The notes beneath the pieces were generated by a model. It worked only from the letters and a program-made list of their open reading frames with translations. It had not been told where the DNA came from and searched no databases. Shown here one piece after another: positions 1 to 12,400 of a DNA stretch of 64,000 nt. The stretch spans positions 124,001 through 188,000 of the forward strand of contig CANNZV010001602.1 of assembly GCA_947561585.1 (NCBI GenBank), read 5' to 3'. A program made the position numbers and the translations under genes. Numbering within the stretch: position 1 is the first letter of the stretch; every line of letters begins with the position of its first letter. The stretch is from Caprella mutica. Lineage: Eukaryota; Arthropoda; Malacostraca; Amphipoda; Caprellidae.

Positions 1-1751
1 TCTTGGAAGAGGGGAGTGTAGAAACGAGGCGCGTTATCATTCACGTCTCTAACATTAACCAGCAATTGTGTTGTTTTAGATCGAGGTGGAGAACCTGAAT
101 CCTGAGCACGAATGACCAGTCTGTAGCTTTTAGTTCCCTCGTGATCCAAAGGAGATACAACCCTTACTTCACCAGTGAGACTGTCAATAGCAAAGTTACC
201 AGCGGTATTACCCCCTATGATGGCATAGCGCACCTCTCCATTCTCCCCCGCATCAGCATCATCAGCTCTGATGTGTGCAATCACGGGTGAAGCGGCTGAG
301 CTGATGTCCTCCGGCACCTCCACGGTATAGGTGCTCTCCGTAAACAATGGGTAGTTGTCGTTATCATCAAGAACTGTTATCTTAACCTTGGCAGTTGTGG
401 ATCTCCTATCATTAGGAGGGCCTCCATCTTCAGCCTGCACAGTTAGGTGGTAGACTGCTTGCTTCTCCCTATCGAGGGGAAGTCTGCTCTCAAGCTCCCC
501 AGTCCTAGGGTCCAATCTGAATATCTGGTTTGGGTCAGAAGACTCCAGAAGGGTATAAGTTATGTCGGAATTAGCACCAGCGTCTGCATCGGTAGCTCTG
601 ACTTTGAGTATCGTGCTGCCGCTATTAGGGCCCTCTGTTATTGACTTGATGTACTCCTCTCTTTCGAAAATAGGATCGTGGTCATTGGTATCGATAACTG
701 ACACCTTTAGGGTTGTTGTAGCAGTTCGAGGTGAATGAGACGTTTGATCCACAGCTATCACCCTGAAATAATGTTCATCCATCAACTCGCGATCCAGTTT
801 GGTTGTAGTAGACACCAGGCCTGAAGAAGGGTCAATTTTGAACATATTTTCAGAGCGACTGTCGCGTACCGCTTTGATGGAGTAGGATAGAGAAGATCCT
901 TCGGGATCTGTGGCAGTGACGGTGGTGACTGAAGTGCCGGACTCCTCTTCCTCTTTCACATGAGATTCAATCAAAGGCCTTTCGAAGTACGGAGCCGCAG
1001 CAGTCATTTGTCTCCTAATCCTCCTGACGGTGCCTTCCTCCGGTGGAGCGTCATTGTGGAGGAGGAGCATCACTCCTTGTTCGTAAGACTCACCAATATC
1101 AGCGCAATGAAATCTGATCCACACTGTGACTCTTGTTATCTCCCCGAGACACACATTAGTGAGACTCACTAAGTCTCCTTCAGTCTTCTCCATGGCGAAC
1201 CTTGGGTCAGACACTCTGTTGTAAGAGAGTCGGCACTTCTGCATCGTCTTCGGCAGAAGTGGTGGAACTCTAACAATAACCTGAGAGCGTTTGACACAGA
1301 CAGCTTCACCACCGGTGGAAGAGACGTCTGGTAGAGATATGGAGAGGGATATTGTGTCCCTCCAACTAGCGACATCTTTTAGGAGTTCTCTGACGTGGTC
1401 GCACTTAGCTCCCGACACTAGAATTCGAAGTGGGTAGGTAGCGTAATCCAAGGATGGGTTATTATCTGCCCAGGCCTCTACCCAAAGGGACATTGGGTTC
1501 GTGTAATAGGCACCTGAACACTCTAAAGGCCTTTTCACAGTAATTTCTCCATTTTCGTAATCCACGTGCACGAATCTGTGCACATGGTTGCCTGTTCTTC
1601 TCGAGTCAAGCTTGTAGTTGTTCGGACCGTCAAGATTGGCCTTAAAAATCACCGTGCCCACCGGGGTGGTGTCGGGAATTACAATTAAAAAGGCGTGGGT
1701 AGGAACTAAAATACTAAGGGCCCACAGCCACATGTTTCTAAAACACCACAT
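1..1751 (-). CDS. stan: Starry night / Flamingo (CELSR) 7-pass cadherin, 5' end only
   Basis: Reading the minus strand from the ATG at 1751 (a second in-frame Met is at 1733) gives about 583 uninterrupted codons that run off the window at position 1. A hydrophobic signal peptide occupies roughly residues 7-25. A divergent N-terminal region follows, then a furin-like RRIRRQ at about residues 243-248, then three cadherin repeats. Their calcium-binding linkers can be read: DTNDHDP near 354, DDNDNYP near 462 and DVNDNAP near 572, with LDRE and DADAG motifs between. The order of signal peptide, unique N-terminus, RIRR and first cadherin repeat starting APYFE is what is known for Drosophila Flamingo and vertebrate CELSR. 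Those proteins are adhesion GPCRs that act in planar cell polarity and axon and dendrite patterning. Only the first three repeats are in view; the remaining repeats, EGF/LamG domains and 7TM lie outside. Other shorter frames here are shadows. Confidence 0.93.
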   Translation of the reverse strand, partial: MWCFRNMWLWALSILVPTHAFLIVIPDTTPVGTVIFKANLDGPNNYKLDSRRTGNHVHRFVHVDYENGEITVKRPLECSGAYYTNPMSLWVEAWADNNPSLDYATYPLRILVSGAKCDHVRELLKDVASWRDTISLSISLPDVSSTGGEAVCVKRSQVIVRVPPLLPKTMQKCRLSYNRVSDPRFAMEKTEGDLVSLTNVCLGEITRVTVWIRFHCADIGESYEQGVMLLLHNDAPPEEGTVRRIRRQMTAAAPYFERPLIESHVKEEEESGTSVTTVTATDPEGSSLSYSIKAVRDSRSENMFKIDPSSGLVSTTTKLDRELMDEHYFRVIAVDQTSHSPRTATTTLKVSVIDTNDHDPIFEREEYIKSITEGPNSGSTILKVRATDADAGANSDITYTLLESSDPNQIFRLDPRTGELESRLPLDREKQAVYHLTVQAEDGGPPNDRRSTTAKVKITVLDDNDNYPLFTESTYTVEVPEDISSAASPVIAHIRADDADAGENGEVRYAIIGGNTAGNFAIDSLTGEVRVVSPLDHEGTKSYRLVIRAQDSGSPPRSKTTQLLVNVRDVNDNAPRFYTPLFQ

Positions 1752-3206
1752 TATAGATCTCACTAAACACTTCACATATCATTATCGAATAACACTGTGA
1801 ATCACTGAAAACATGTGAATTGATTGTGCGCGGTCATGTTAAGGTGACCGGACAACTACACGGCACACACGCACTTCACAGCTGTCAAATACACACTGAC
1901 TGGAGTAAAACTGGAATACGATAACCTGTGGTGAGCAACCTTTGTTGTGTTACCATCACCGTACATCACCATCTCATGCATGAGACTCTTAAGTTCATAA
2001 TCTAAATTATATCACATTTCAAATAATTGTAGAGTATTTACAATGGATAAATTATACATGAAAATGTTATGTGCAACCTAAATTTTTTATTTGGTTCTGA
2101 TAGTTTATCCAAAGTCAAATTTAAATTGAAGTTAGGCATTGTTATAATTTTTTAGTGTTGCCATATGAAGTTCACGAATAATGCAAGATGTTACCTCAAA
2201 AACTTGCCACAAAAATGCATTACATTATTATTATCACAAAACCTGCTAATGTCATCTTGTCGTTAGTTACTAATTGGCTCACACAATTATATTTTATTTT
2301 CTCAATGAGAGTTATAAATTAGCTTTGCTATTTCTTTTTTATTCTTTTTTACCTTAGTACCTATACTACGTCATACTCTGAAGTAGGTTAGCACCTGGGG
2401 AAAAAATTAACCACATAATGTAGGTATAGGCCATGAAATTTTATATATAGATATAGGTATATGAACATCTTAAATGTTTAAGAAAGTTTCGAAACAGATA
2501 GGTAGATGATTGAGTTTATAAATCGTGAGTAAGATTTTAACAGCATCATCTAGGTATGTGGACGGGGATGTGGCGCGTTAAAGTTCACTAATAAATAATC
2601 TGAAAATGTCGACGGCAGGTAATAAATACAATGAGTTCTCGTGAAAGGGCACCCTTCACTAACAATCCATCTATCGAAATGATGTGTACCTGGTTATTGT
2701 GTATCAAAGGATATTGTTCGTGTGTGCGTCTAATACAATTGTACTTTGTTTGTTTGTGTGACAATACATTGTAGAATTAGGATTAGTAAATGATGTGTGA
2801 AGCTAGTGTTATAGAGTCGATTGGTACCTAATAGACGCTTTAGTTTGTTTGGAATAAGGCAGTTTGAAGAAGAGTGAACTTATGTAAAATATAGGCATTT
2901 TTTATATATATTTGTGAGAATTGTTAGTCTGAAATATGATGAACAACCAGATGAAAATATATAATATTATTTGCATGTAACTGTGAGTTCACCTCATCGG
3001 TTTGAATGGCGCTGCAATCTGATTATTTAAAATTTAAATTATAAGCTGTTTTTCAACGAAATTGAATATTAGTTATAGATGAAGATTATTTTTTAATAAT
3101 ATTGTAAAGTAAATTAAATATTTAGAAAAATGTGCAAAGTTAGAGATACCGTTCGCATGCACTTTATCCTTTGTGGTACCTAATAATTTCCTAAGTAGGG
3201 GCACTG
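1752..3206. other. Upstream flank of stan, no gene seen
   Basis: AT-rich sequence 5' of the cadherin start. It may hold the promoter or 5' UTR exons of the stan gene, but I see no convincing splice signals, ORF or repeat array that can be assigned. Confidence 0.5.
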
Positions 3207-3212
3207 TTTTTG

Positions 3213-5041
3213 GGGTCTTTCCCAGAATAGCGGCGCAAAATATTTATTAATAATTTATATCAAATGTGTATCACAGATACCAAGTTAATAAAATAAAATG
3301 CAATTCACCTAGGATAGGTCATTAAGATTTCTTAATGATAACCAATACGATAAATGATAACTAAAATGATAATGATAACAATATGATAATGATAACAATA
3401 TGACAGTGATAACCAATTTGATAATGTTAACCAAAATGATAGTGATAAACTGTATGATAATGATAACCAATTCGATAAATGATAACTAAAAGGATAATGA
3501 TAATAATATGGTAATGATAACCAATACGATAAATGATAAATAAAGGAAAATGATAACAATATGAAAAGGATAACAAATATGATAATGATAAAAAATATGA
3601 TAATGATAACCAATACGATAAATGATAACTAAAATGATAATGATAGCAATATGATAATGATAACCAATACGATAAATGATACCTAAAAGGATAATGATAC
3701 AATATGATAATGATAAACAATATGATAATGATAACCAATACGATAAATGATACCTAAAATGATAATGATACAATATGATAATGATAAACAATATGATAAT
3801 GATAACCAATACGATAAATGATAACAAGAATGGTAATGATAACAATATGATAAAATGATAACCAATTTGATAATGTTAACAAAAATGATAACCAATATGA
3901 TGATGATTACCAATATGATAATGATAACCATTATAATAATGATAATTAACCTATATGATAATGATAATCAATATGATAATGATAACCAATATGATAATGA
4001 TAACCAATAGGATAATGATAGCCAATATGATAATGATAACCAATATGATAATGATAACCAATGTAATATTGATAACCAATATGATAATGATAATTAACCT
4101 ATATGATAATGATAATCAATATGATAATGATAACCAATATGATAATGATAACCATTATAATAATGATAATTAACCTATATGATAATGATAACCAATATGA
4201 TAATGATAACCAATAGGATAATGATAGCCAATATGATAATGGTAACCAATATGATAATGATGACCAATGTAATATTGATACCCAATATGATGATGATAAC
4301 CTATAGGAATTATAGGTAACCAATATGATAATGATGACCAATGTAATATTGATAACCAATATGATAATGATGACCAATGTAATATTAATTGATAACCAAT
4401 ATGATAATGATGACCAATGTAATATTGATAACCAATATGATAATGATGACCAATGTAATATTGATAACCAATATGATAATGATGACCAATGTAATATTGA
4501 TAACCAATATGATAATGATGACCAATGTAATATTGATAACCAATATGATAATGATGACCAATGTAATATTGATAACCAATATGATGATGATGACCAATGT
4601 AATATTGATAACCAATATGATAATGATGACCAATGTAATATTAATTGATAACCAATATGATAATGATGATCAATGTAATATTGATAACCAATATGATAAT
4701 GATGACCAATGTAATATTGATAACCAATATGATAATGATGACCAATGTAATATTGATAACCAATATGATAATGATGATCAATGTAATATTGATAACCAAT
4801 ATGATAATGATGACCAATGTAATATTGATAACCAATATGATGATGATGACCAATGTAATATTGATAACCAATATGATTATGATAACCAATGTAATATTGA
4901 TAACCAATATGATTATGATAACCTATAGGTATTACAGATACAGGTAATTCCTAATAAATATTGTGCCTCTAATAAATTAATGATATTAAACATAAGTATA
5001 TTATTAAATATTTTGCGCCGCCGCTATTCTGGGAAAGACCC
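3213..5041. mobile_element. TIR DNA element filled with an 18-bp minisatellite
   Basis: The left end starts GGGTCTTTCCCAGAATAGCG and continues into GCAAAATATTTA. The right end is its reverse complement over about 40 bp, apart from a 3-bp insertion (GGC) in the right arm. The element is flanked by a direct TTTTTG at 3207-3212 and 5042-5047, a plausible 6-bp target duplication. Nearly all of the 1.8 kb between the ends is tandem repeat. No transposase is present, so it is non-autonomous. The superfamily is not identified. Confidence 0.8.
3330..4930. repeat. 18-bp minisatellite with 36-bp higher-order unit
   Basis: The basic unit is close to GATAACCAATATGATAAT (18 bp). From about 4320 it settles into a 36-bp dimer that alternates a GATGACCAATGTAATATT half with the basic unit. 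Left of 3950 the units are more diverged (GATAAATGATAACTAAAATG type). Because 18 is a multiple of 3, long open frames appear on both strands. They encode only repeat peptides and are not genes. Confidence 0.95.
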
Positions 5042-5047
5042 TTTTTG

Positions 5048-5940
5048 TGAAATAGGTTTAAAGAATTATTTATAAATATGATTTTCAAAATAGAATATTA
5101 TAACCTATTTTTAATGTCCCTCTATAGATTTATCAACAATAAAAAATAACCTTGTACAATATTTTTGAGCCCGGTCCTTTACTGTTTCTAATAAAATATT
5201 TTCTATTTAACCCTATCTATGATGAAAAATAAAATGAAATTTAGTAAATGTATATTCCTAGGGTTTCTAAACAATCATAATTAATTATTATTAAAAGAGG
5301 TAAATGAAAATTTAAATATAACATTTTTATATGCATGATCAAAAATTTGCAATTTTCCCTAAAAAGAACTTTGTTCTTTTCTTTATTATTAAATTACATA
5401 AAATGTTTTAACTTTGCATTTTATTTATCGACACTTCAATTCAATTGTAAACTATGAATTAGTTCCATATTTTGAAAATGGAGATTTTAATGCCTTTTAT
5501 TATCAGCTGACCTGACATACAATCAATTGGGGCATCAAGAGGTCAAAGGTTATCAACATTGATGTATAGTGTGGACACTGGGTAAGTTCTGAGTTATCGG
5601 ACAGTTCAACATTTTCGATCATATAAGAAAAAATAAAATATTATTCATTTGTAATTTTAATTATTATATAATAAAGACCTCTATACGGTAATTGAATATA
5701 GTTACCCTATTATTAAATAGCTTAAATACTTTCTCATTTAACTTAACTGTCTAAAGTTGTGTTCTAATTATGATTAGGCATAAGCTAAATATCTAAAGTG
5801 AACAACATAAGAACAGTAGCTTTCTTGCCGTCACTAGTGGCTAGGACAGACCTAGTAAATGTTAGTCACCTTAAGGTACTCAGATAGATTCTTCGATGAT
5901 TATGAAGGTAGAAATTAAAATCTGAACATGTCCAAAATCG
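5048..5940. other. Intergenic, no gene; possible transposon end
   Basis: No coding region seen. About 5110-5200 resembles the right end of the TTAA-flanked fold-back element at 38843-40086 (shared run through TTAATGTCCCT and GATTTATCAACA), so a degraded copy may lie here. Confidence 0.4.
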
Positions 5941-5990
5941 TGGCCGGTAAATTCCACCGCGGAAAGTTCCCCTTCGGAAAGTTCCACCAG
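5941..5990. repeat. Short phrase array, about 15-bp units
   Basis: Three imperfect units in a row, of the type GGAAAGTTCCACC with variants, lie immediately left of the transposase relic. The structure resembles the arrays at 16757, 24031, 45879 and 50832, although the words differ. Confidence 0.55.
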
Positions 5991-5993
5991 TCG

Positions 5994-6537
5994 TCGAAAT
6001 AAACACTTTATATTCCATGAAGGTATGGTCTAAAATGCTTAGTTAATGAGTTACAAGGACTTGAAGTTGGGTAAAAAAATTTACAATTAGTAAAAAAACC
6101 CGTGGCAAGGCAAGGAAACGAAATGATATTACGCCCCTAGATTTCTATTTATGGGGAAATTTGAAGAGTTTGGTGTATGAAACAGTGATTCAAGCCGAAC
6201 AAGACCTGATCGGCAGGATTACCGAAGCATCCGCATGGATTCGTGAAACTCCTGATGTCTTTGCTCGCGTTCGCTAATCATTGGACAAACGTTTGAACGC
6301 CTGCATCGCAACAAATGGGCGACAGTTTGAACACATTTTGTAAACATGTAACCTAATTTAAGATTATGTTTCTTGTGCTCATACTAATTACTGCTAGAAA
6401 TATTTTGTTTCTTATTGAAAAAAAATGTTAACTAATAATAATAAATGGTACAAGATCGATACTTTCCAAAAATTGTAACTCTTTTTAACTAAGCATTTTA
6501 GACCATCCCTTCGTAGAATATAAAGTGTTTATTTCGA
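5994..6537. mobile_element. Non-autonomous Tc1/mariner-type element with long TIRs
   Basis: The ends form an imperfect inverted repeat of about 60 bp. The left arm begins CGAAATAAACACTTTATATT and includes GGTCTAAAATGCTTAGTTA; the right arm is its reverse complement. Between them lies a relic of a transposase C-terminus. A TA target duplication could not be settled by eye. Confidence 0.75.
6101..6343 (+). pseudogene. Transposase C-terminal relic (IS630/Tc1/mariner DDE type)
   Basis: The conceptual translation contains ITPLDFYLWGNLKSLVYE, then a helical stretch, an in-frame TAA, and SLDKRLNACIATNGRQFEHI before a final stop. PLDFxLWGxLKxxVY followed by a C-terminal NGxxFEHxL is a hallmark of insect DDE transposases of the Tc1/mariner supergroup. 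The Asp in this motif is the second or third catalytic acidic residue region. The internal stop and the absence of the N-terminal two thirds show that the gene is dead. Confidence 0.8.
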
Positions 6538-7029
6538 TGATCGCTACCTAATGTTGAAGTTTGACAACAAAAGTGTCGGAATATTGTATTATGAACAATA
6601 ATATAAAGTTAGTGAACTATGATTTTCATTCATTCTTTAATTGAAGAAATCCGCCGACCAATATTAATTATATATATTTCACCATATCGATTTTATCGTG
6701 ATAAATAGTTCATATACCTACATTTTTATATTACAATTTACTCTCTATAGTTCTTCATTTTCAATCATTTCAATACAAATCCAATTATTAATGAATATCA
6801 TCTGAGCTAAATTCATTAAATGATTTCAGTATAAGGTATATATATATAATTATATATTAACATTTACGATGTATTTAATTATATATTTGACCAAGTAATC
6901 AAAAGTTATTTCATGAAGATCTATAACCAAATATTTCCGATGCTAGTATCTGTATACCAAGTGACGTCACACTTTCGCACCATTTTCAAGTGCGACTATC
7001 CTTCTAGCTATTTAATTCATCATGAGAAC
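6538..7029. other. AT-rich intergenic, nothing recognised
   Basis: No ORF with family resemblance and no repeat array were seen in this stretch. Confidence 0.4.
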
Positions 7030-7967
7030 CACGAAGTGAAGAACTATATTTGCGAGGATGCTCCAAATATTATCTATAGTTCTAATATTCAATTCTTCAC
7101 CAGATACCTCATCTTAATCTTCAACTATAGCTCTTGGTGTTCCACCTGTATTGTGGAGAATAATCTGCAAATGGTCAAATAGGGTCAGTCAAAGTCACAA
7201 CCACTCATCCTAGATTTGACCAATGAACTCCACAGTTTGAAATCATTTCCCTTTCCATCAAAGGGTGTTGTTGATTTAATCAGTAGCTGTTGTTTCAACA
7301 AATAATTTTCTGAAGAATCCTGATGATGGGTATAGGCTGGCTGTACATATCTTGAATTTAAATTGAACTGATTTGGTTTAAACACTGGTAGAGATTGTGC
7401 ATAAGTTGGATGGGTGGTGAAAATGGGTTGGGAATGGCTAACTAAAGGGGTTGGTGTATTCATAGTAACTGGGGTGTTAGGTATGTGTGGTTACATGACA
7501 ATGACTATTAGCTATACTTTGAAGAAATGATGTTGAAATGGAGACATTTGTTGACATATAGTTACTGTGGTAGGCATAGCAAATGAAGTGGGAATGGGAA
7601 CATTAGATAGCATAGCTACAGTGATAAGCATAGCCAATGAAGTGGGAACATTATTTGATATAGCTACAGTGTTCGATGGCTCTGTACCTTGAAGACAAGC
7701 ATTTGAAAATTGCATTCTCAAATTCAAAACTGATCCAAAGGTTTCACTTAAACCAGACTGACTTTGTGCATAGACATCCTCAAGAGGACAATCCTGGGAG
7801 AACATCATCATCTTTGATACAAGATCAATATTTGCTAGCTTTCTAATATCATTTATTTTGTCCATCACTCTGAAACATGCACATTGCAGAGTGAGTTTGT
7901 TTGATCTCAGAGACTCTGCTTCTTCATTATCTCCATGTTTTCTCAGATTTTCAGTTAAATCATCCAT
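7030..7967 (-). pseudogene. Retrotransposon gag-like relic
   Basis: On the minus strand an open frame starts at 7967 (151 codons, alpha-helical, MDDLTENLRKHGDNEEAESL onward). A second frame from 7463 includes TPFDGKGNDFKLWSSLVKSR. After its stop, other frames give IILHNTGGTPRAIVED and DNIWSIL. The order PFDGxxxxFxxW, then GxPRAxV, then xxxIWxxL is typical of gag proteins of insect LTR retrotransposons (BEL or related). The frame changes and stops argue for a decayed copy. No protease, reverse transcriptase or LTR pair was found. The family assignment is tentative. Confidence 0.5.
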
Positions 7968-8032
7968 TTTGGAAAGGAATTCATTTCTGAAAAATCTAAT
8001 CTGAGAAGTAGCTTCATGGCTTATTTGACAAG

Positions 8033-8308
8033 GATACAGCAGTCATTATAGGTATTCTGGATATACCTATTTATAATGTATTTAATTTTTTTAATTAGTT
8101 GTCAAGTCCACCCGATTATCATGTCTATTTATATAACTTAAATCTATATAGTAATTAATTACACACCAATTTCATGAGTTCAAATGAAATAGTTTGATTT
8201 TAAAGTTTAAAGGGGCAGTAAACTCTATAAAAATGCCGTTTTTTGTAATGAAAATAATTAAAAACTTCATAAATGTATCCAGAATACCTATATTGACTGC
8301 TGTACATA
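8033..8308. mobile_element. Small TIR element (MITE)
   Basis: The left end includes TACAGCAGTCATTATAGG and TATTCTGGATA. The right end near 8272-8308 is the inverted counterpart (TATCCAGAATACC to GACTGCTGTA). Inside, near 8203-8240, TTTAAAGGGGCAGTAAACT matches the terminus of the fold-back element at 38843, which suggests a nested fragment. Confidence 0.65.
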
Positions 8309-8340
8309 TATTCTACCTCTCTCCACAATTAATATTAAAT

Positions 8341-8656
8341 AGAAAAGTAAAAATTTCAAATCTCTTATAGGTACCTACTGATAATAATCTTCAATTAGTA
8401 AAAAATAAATATGTGTCAAGTCATTAAACGTCCTTTTTGATGATTAATCATATATTTTTCCTTAAATTTGACTGATCGCTTGTAACGTGTACTTGTCAGT
8501 TACACTTACATTTGACATCAGCCATTGTCAGTTATAACCTGAATCAAAATCCAAAGAAAATGATTTGAACAGATTGTAATCTCACAAGTCACATTGTTAT
8601 TTCGTGAATATTTTTCATACCAGGAGGACGAAGAAGGTGCTGGCCAGATCTCAAAA
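8341..8656 (+). promoter_or_regulatory. Conserved 5' block of RIOK1-like copy A with 33-nt exon-like segment
   Basis: This block is strongly conserved in the other two copies, on the minus strand near 27373-27650 and on plus at 33236-33522. At its 3' end a CAG is followed by a 33-nt segment (8624-8656) and then GTAAGTG. It would be read EDEEGAGQISK and joins in frame to the next exon at 9408, just before the chosen ATG. I found no upstream in-frame ATG, since a TGA lies 57 bases before it, so it is either 5' UTR or the continuation of an unseen coding exon. Conservation in three copies suggests promoter or leader function. Confidence 0.6.
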
Positions 8657-9416
8657 GTAAGTGTCTCGTAGCTCAAGGGTGTTCATATATTCAAAATCTG
8701 GGAATAAATAAGTAATGCAATAAAATAATTGAATAATATTGTATTTATTCCTTACTTATAGGACCGTAAAGTAGGCCATGTTTATTTCCCAGTCTGCTAA
8801 ATCTGGTAACGTTTTCACTGACCACGTTACAGAGTATGTCAGTTAAAGTCAATTCAAAATGTCTAAACTCAAATGTGACTAATAGACTTCAAATTTTGAA
8901 TTAATTCTTATGTCTCCATGTTAATTTCGGCTGAAAATCTTTTTAGGAGACAAAATTGGCTAGGCTCAGAATTTCGGCTCAAATTTGGCTTACAATATGC
9001 CAGCCTCATAAATATGGTGTTCACAGTGATCTCTATTTGTGCATTAATTATCAGATTCAGAATAGTTAATTTACATTATTAAAAGAATATATACGATAGA
9101 TTAAACATAAGTTCATTCAATATACGTTTGGTAGCTATCAAGACACGATTTAGGTAACTCCAAAATTTTAAAATATGAAAAAAAAGAGTTCTGTTTCTGT
9201 TTCATAAATTAGTTAGCTGCTCTAAGTTCAGCATGCATGACAGCTTCATGTGAACTTCTTTTAATTCGCATGCACCTAGTTTCCTTCCATTCTACATCTG
9301 ATTACCATCATGAACAATTATCACAGCTATTTATTGATAAAGCTATATTTCACTAATATTGTGAACAATTGTCACAATCTATATTCTTTACATGAGTTTT
9401 TTTTCAGCGTAGAGAA

Positions 9417-12400
9417 ATGTCTGCCGAAGGTAACTATAACGATGGAAAAGGAATTGCTCAAATGTACGACAACAACCAATATGGAGGAAAAGTCTTGCGT
9501 GGAGTTGCCGATACAGATTTACCAAAGTAAGTAGCTTCTGAAGTTATAATTTGTGTACTAATTTTGAGGTAGCTAATAATTCATATTATAATGAATACAT
9601 TCCGCAATTAGAATTTAACTACAAATAACTAGTAACCTGATTAATCTAATAAACTATATCGTTTTGATATCTACCAATTGAAGAGTTTACCTTGTTAAAT
9701 CATGGATACATACTTGTACCAATGTACAATGTACACTCTCTCCAACCATATGTAATTTATAATAGATTTCTGTTGTTTAATCTTTTCACGCTTCAGATAT
9801 CAGTTCAAAGATAAATCTGACTCCTCCACTAAAGACAAAGCACTGGATGGAAAAACAAAGTCATACATCACTAAATTGATCGACAAAGGATCTTTAGAAT
9901 CTGTAAGTTTGCTCAAAAATCTGCACAGAAAAACATTTGTCTGTCGATAAAATTAATTGTGTTATATTTAGCTTGAACAAACTATTTAGGTGACTGTTAT
10001 TGGCCTTTTTTCTAAATTCGTTCACATTCAGCCTATTTATTGTTTTTCTATTTCGCATATGACTTTGTGATAGTAACGAAAAGATATCTTTGTATCACAG
10101 CTTGTTGGTTGCATAGCAACAGGCAAGGAGGCAAATGTTTACTACTGCACAAGTTCTTGTACGTCTTCTTCTGGACTCCCAGACCAAAGTATAATCTGTG
10201 CCCTGAAAGTTCACAAAACTTGCATAGTAACTTTCAAAAACAGAAAAGACTACAATGAGAAAGATGTGCGCTCAAAACGCGTCCCTCAAGGGGGTTTGAA
10301 GAGCCACATCGAAAAATGGTGCAAAGCAGAAGCGAAGAACCTCCGAAAAATGGCTGGTGCTGGTATCCCTTGTCCCAAAGTGTACTGTAGGTATAAGCAC
10401 CTCCTCCTCATGGAGCTTGTGGGTATTCGTGGAATGGCTGCTCCAAGACTTCACAATTCTTCGATGAACTTAGACCTAGCCTGTACTCTTTACGGCCAAA
10501 TTATAAGATACATGAGAACAATGTACTGGAAGTGCAATATGGTGCATGCTGATCTCTCTGAATTTAACATTCTGTAAGTATATAATTCTATATACATGAG
10601 CTTTAAATATATTCATTCAATTTTGATATCATACTTATAAGTGTGTCTATTTTTACTCTCTTCTATCTGAAATTAATATAATACTGCGGAGTCCCAGAAT
10701 TGCGTTCATATGTACGCATATTACAACAAAATTGTAATTCATCCTGATTTTAACCTGCGCTATACTCTACCTTGTAGTTAATAAACCTTGCACATATCAA
10801 AGGGTTTTTTCCTATCTCAAAATTGGTGTGTGGTTCATTTCTATCTGAACTTTCTTTGCAGGTTGCTCCATGATACTCCTTACATCATAGACGTGTCTCA
10901 GGCGGTACCTAGAGGACATCCACACAGTTTCAAACATTTGCGTCAAGATTGTACAAACATCACAGAGTTTTTCCGGAAGATGGGCGTGTCAACTTTGATG
11001 ATACAGGAGATCTTCTTCTTCATTGTGGACATGACCATCACTGATGCGAATGTTGAAAGCTATTTAGATGAGTGTATGGAGAAATGCAGTAAACGGGACC
11101 CACATGAAATGACAAATGAAGAAATAGTTGCTGAGAATGCTTTCAAGGAGGTGTTTTTGCCAATGACACTCAATGAGGTGACTACTTAACCAGCTTAAAT
11201 CTCTCTACAGGATATAAATACTATTTGTGCAAATTTTTACAAATTTAGGTTATCACTTATGAAAATAATATACAGGTAAAGCTCGTACAACGACAGTATA
11301 TGTACCTGAAAAAGTAGTCGCTCTACAGACTTAATGGTCGCTGTGAAAACAGAATTAGTTCAGTTGGGGATTCAAACTATGTAAGTTTTTTTAACAGCAT
11401 TTCGAAATAAACGCTATTGAAGGTAAACGATCTCTGGAAACCTGAATCAAAATTTTAATGAAAATAATATAATAATTATATAACTTACTCATAGAAATGT
11501 ATGAAATAATATGGTAGGTAAAATGAAACAATGATATTAGTAACTAAATAAAAAAAAAAGGATATAATATAGAATGGTTACACCACTTTAATTTCTTTCG
11601 AGCTTTTCTAATCAAAGAAGATGTAAAGGAAAAAGGGTAACAAATCAAATTAGGTACTCAAAAATTGAAAAAAAACATTACATCAAGTGTTGATTGTAAA
11701 TAGTAATACTTTTGAATATAATAAAGTATGACTAGCTTTTGGTATACTAATAAAATGTTTGTTGTAGGAGATGCATGGATCTTAAAACGGTTCATTTTTC
11801 ATTTGTAGGAAGTGTCCATTTTAAGATTGTCTGTCGTACGAGCTTTGCCTGTATTGGATTAACGGTTCTATTAAATTAAATTTATGAATTATTTCTCTGC
11901 TTAGTTACTTTGTGCGAGTCTTTTCTGTATAATCAGTTCTAACATCTCTTACAGGCTGAATATTTTGAGAGGGATTATGAATTGATCAAAGCCGGTCTGA
12001 AGTCATGCGATGATGTCCCTTCGTTAACCATTTTTAGTTTGAACAGTCAGATGTCCGGTGTGAGGGATGAACCACAGTTGATAATTGGTGAGATGAATAT
12101 ATTATTAACTACTAATTTCTAGTCAAATTAAGTGTTTCGTTTCAAAAATATTATTTAAAAATGTCAAAACAAACATATTGGACACTTGCCTTGATAAGCG
12201 GCATCAACCCAGTTCTTGGATTTACATTAAAAACTTGATATAGCAGCTCTATCTATGGACACACATCCTTTCCATACATCTTTTAACTTTTTTTCAGATA
12301 AAAGAGAAAAAGAGATAGATGAGGAAGCAAGTGAAACTTCAGATGAGGAAACAAGTGAAAGTGAAGATGAAGAATCTGAGAAAGATTCAAATTCAGCCCA

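Noticed and set aside
3332..4947. Many open frames of 70-180 codons on both strands
   Set aside because: They are translations of the 18-bp minisatellite; the period is a multiple of three and the peptides are only Asn/Asp/Met/Ile repeats.
11162..11189. Ending kinase copies A and C at the stop just after exon 4
   Set aside because: A GT donor follows the Glu codon, and the next exon continues the conserved RIOK1 helix in all three copies; the apparent stop is in the intron.
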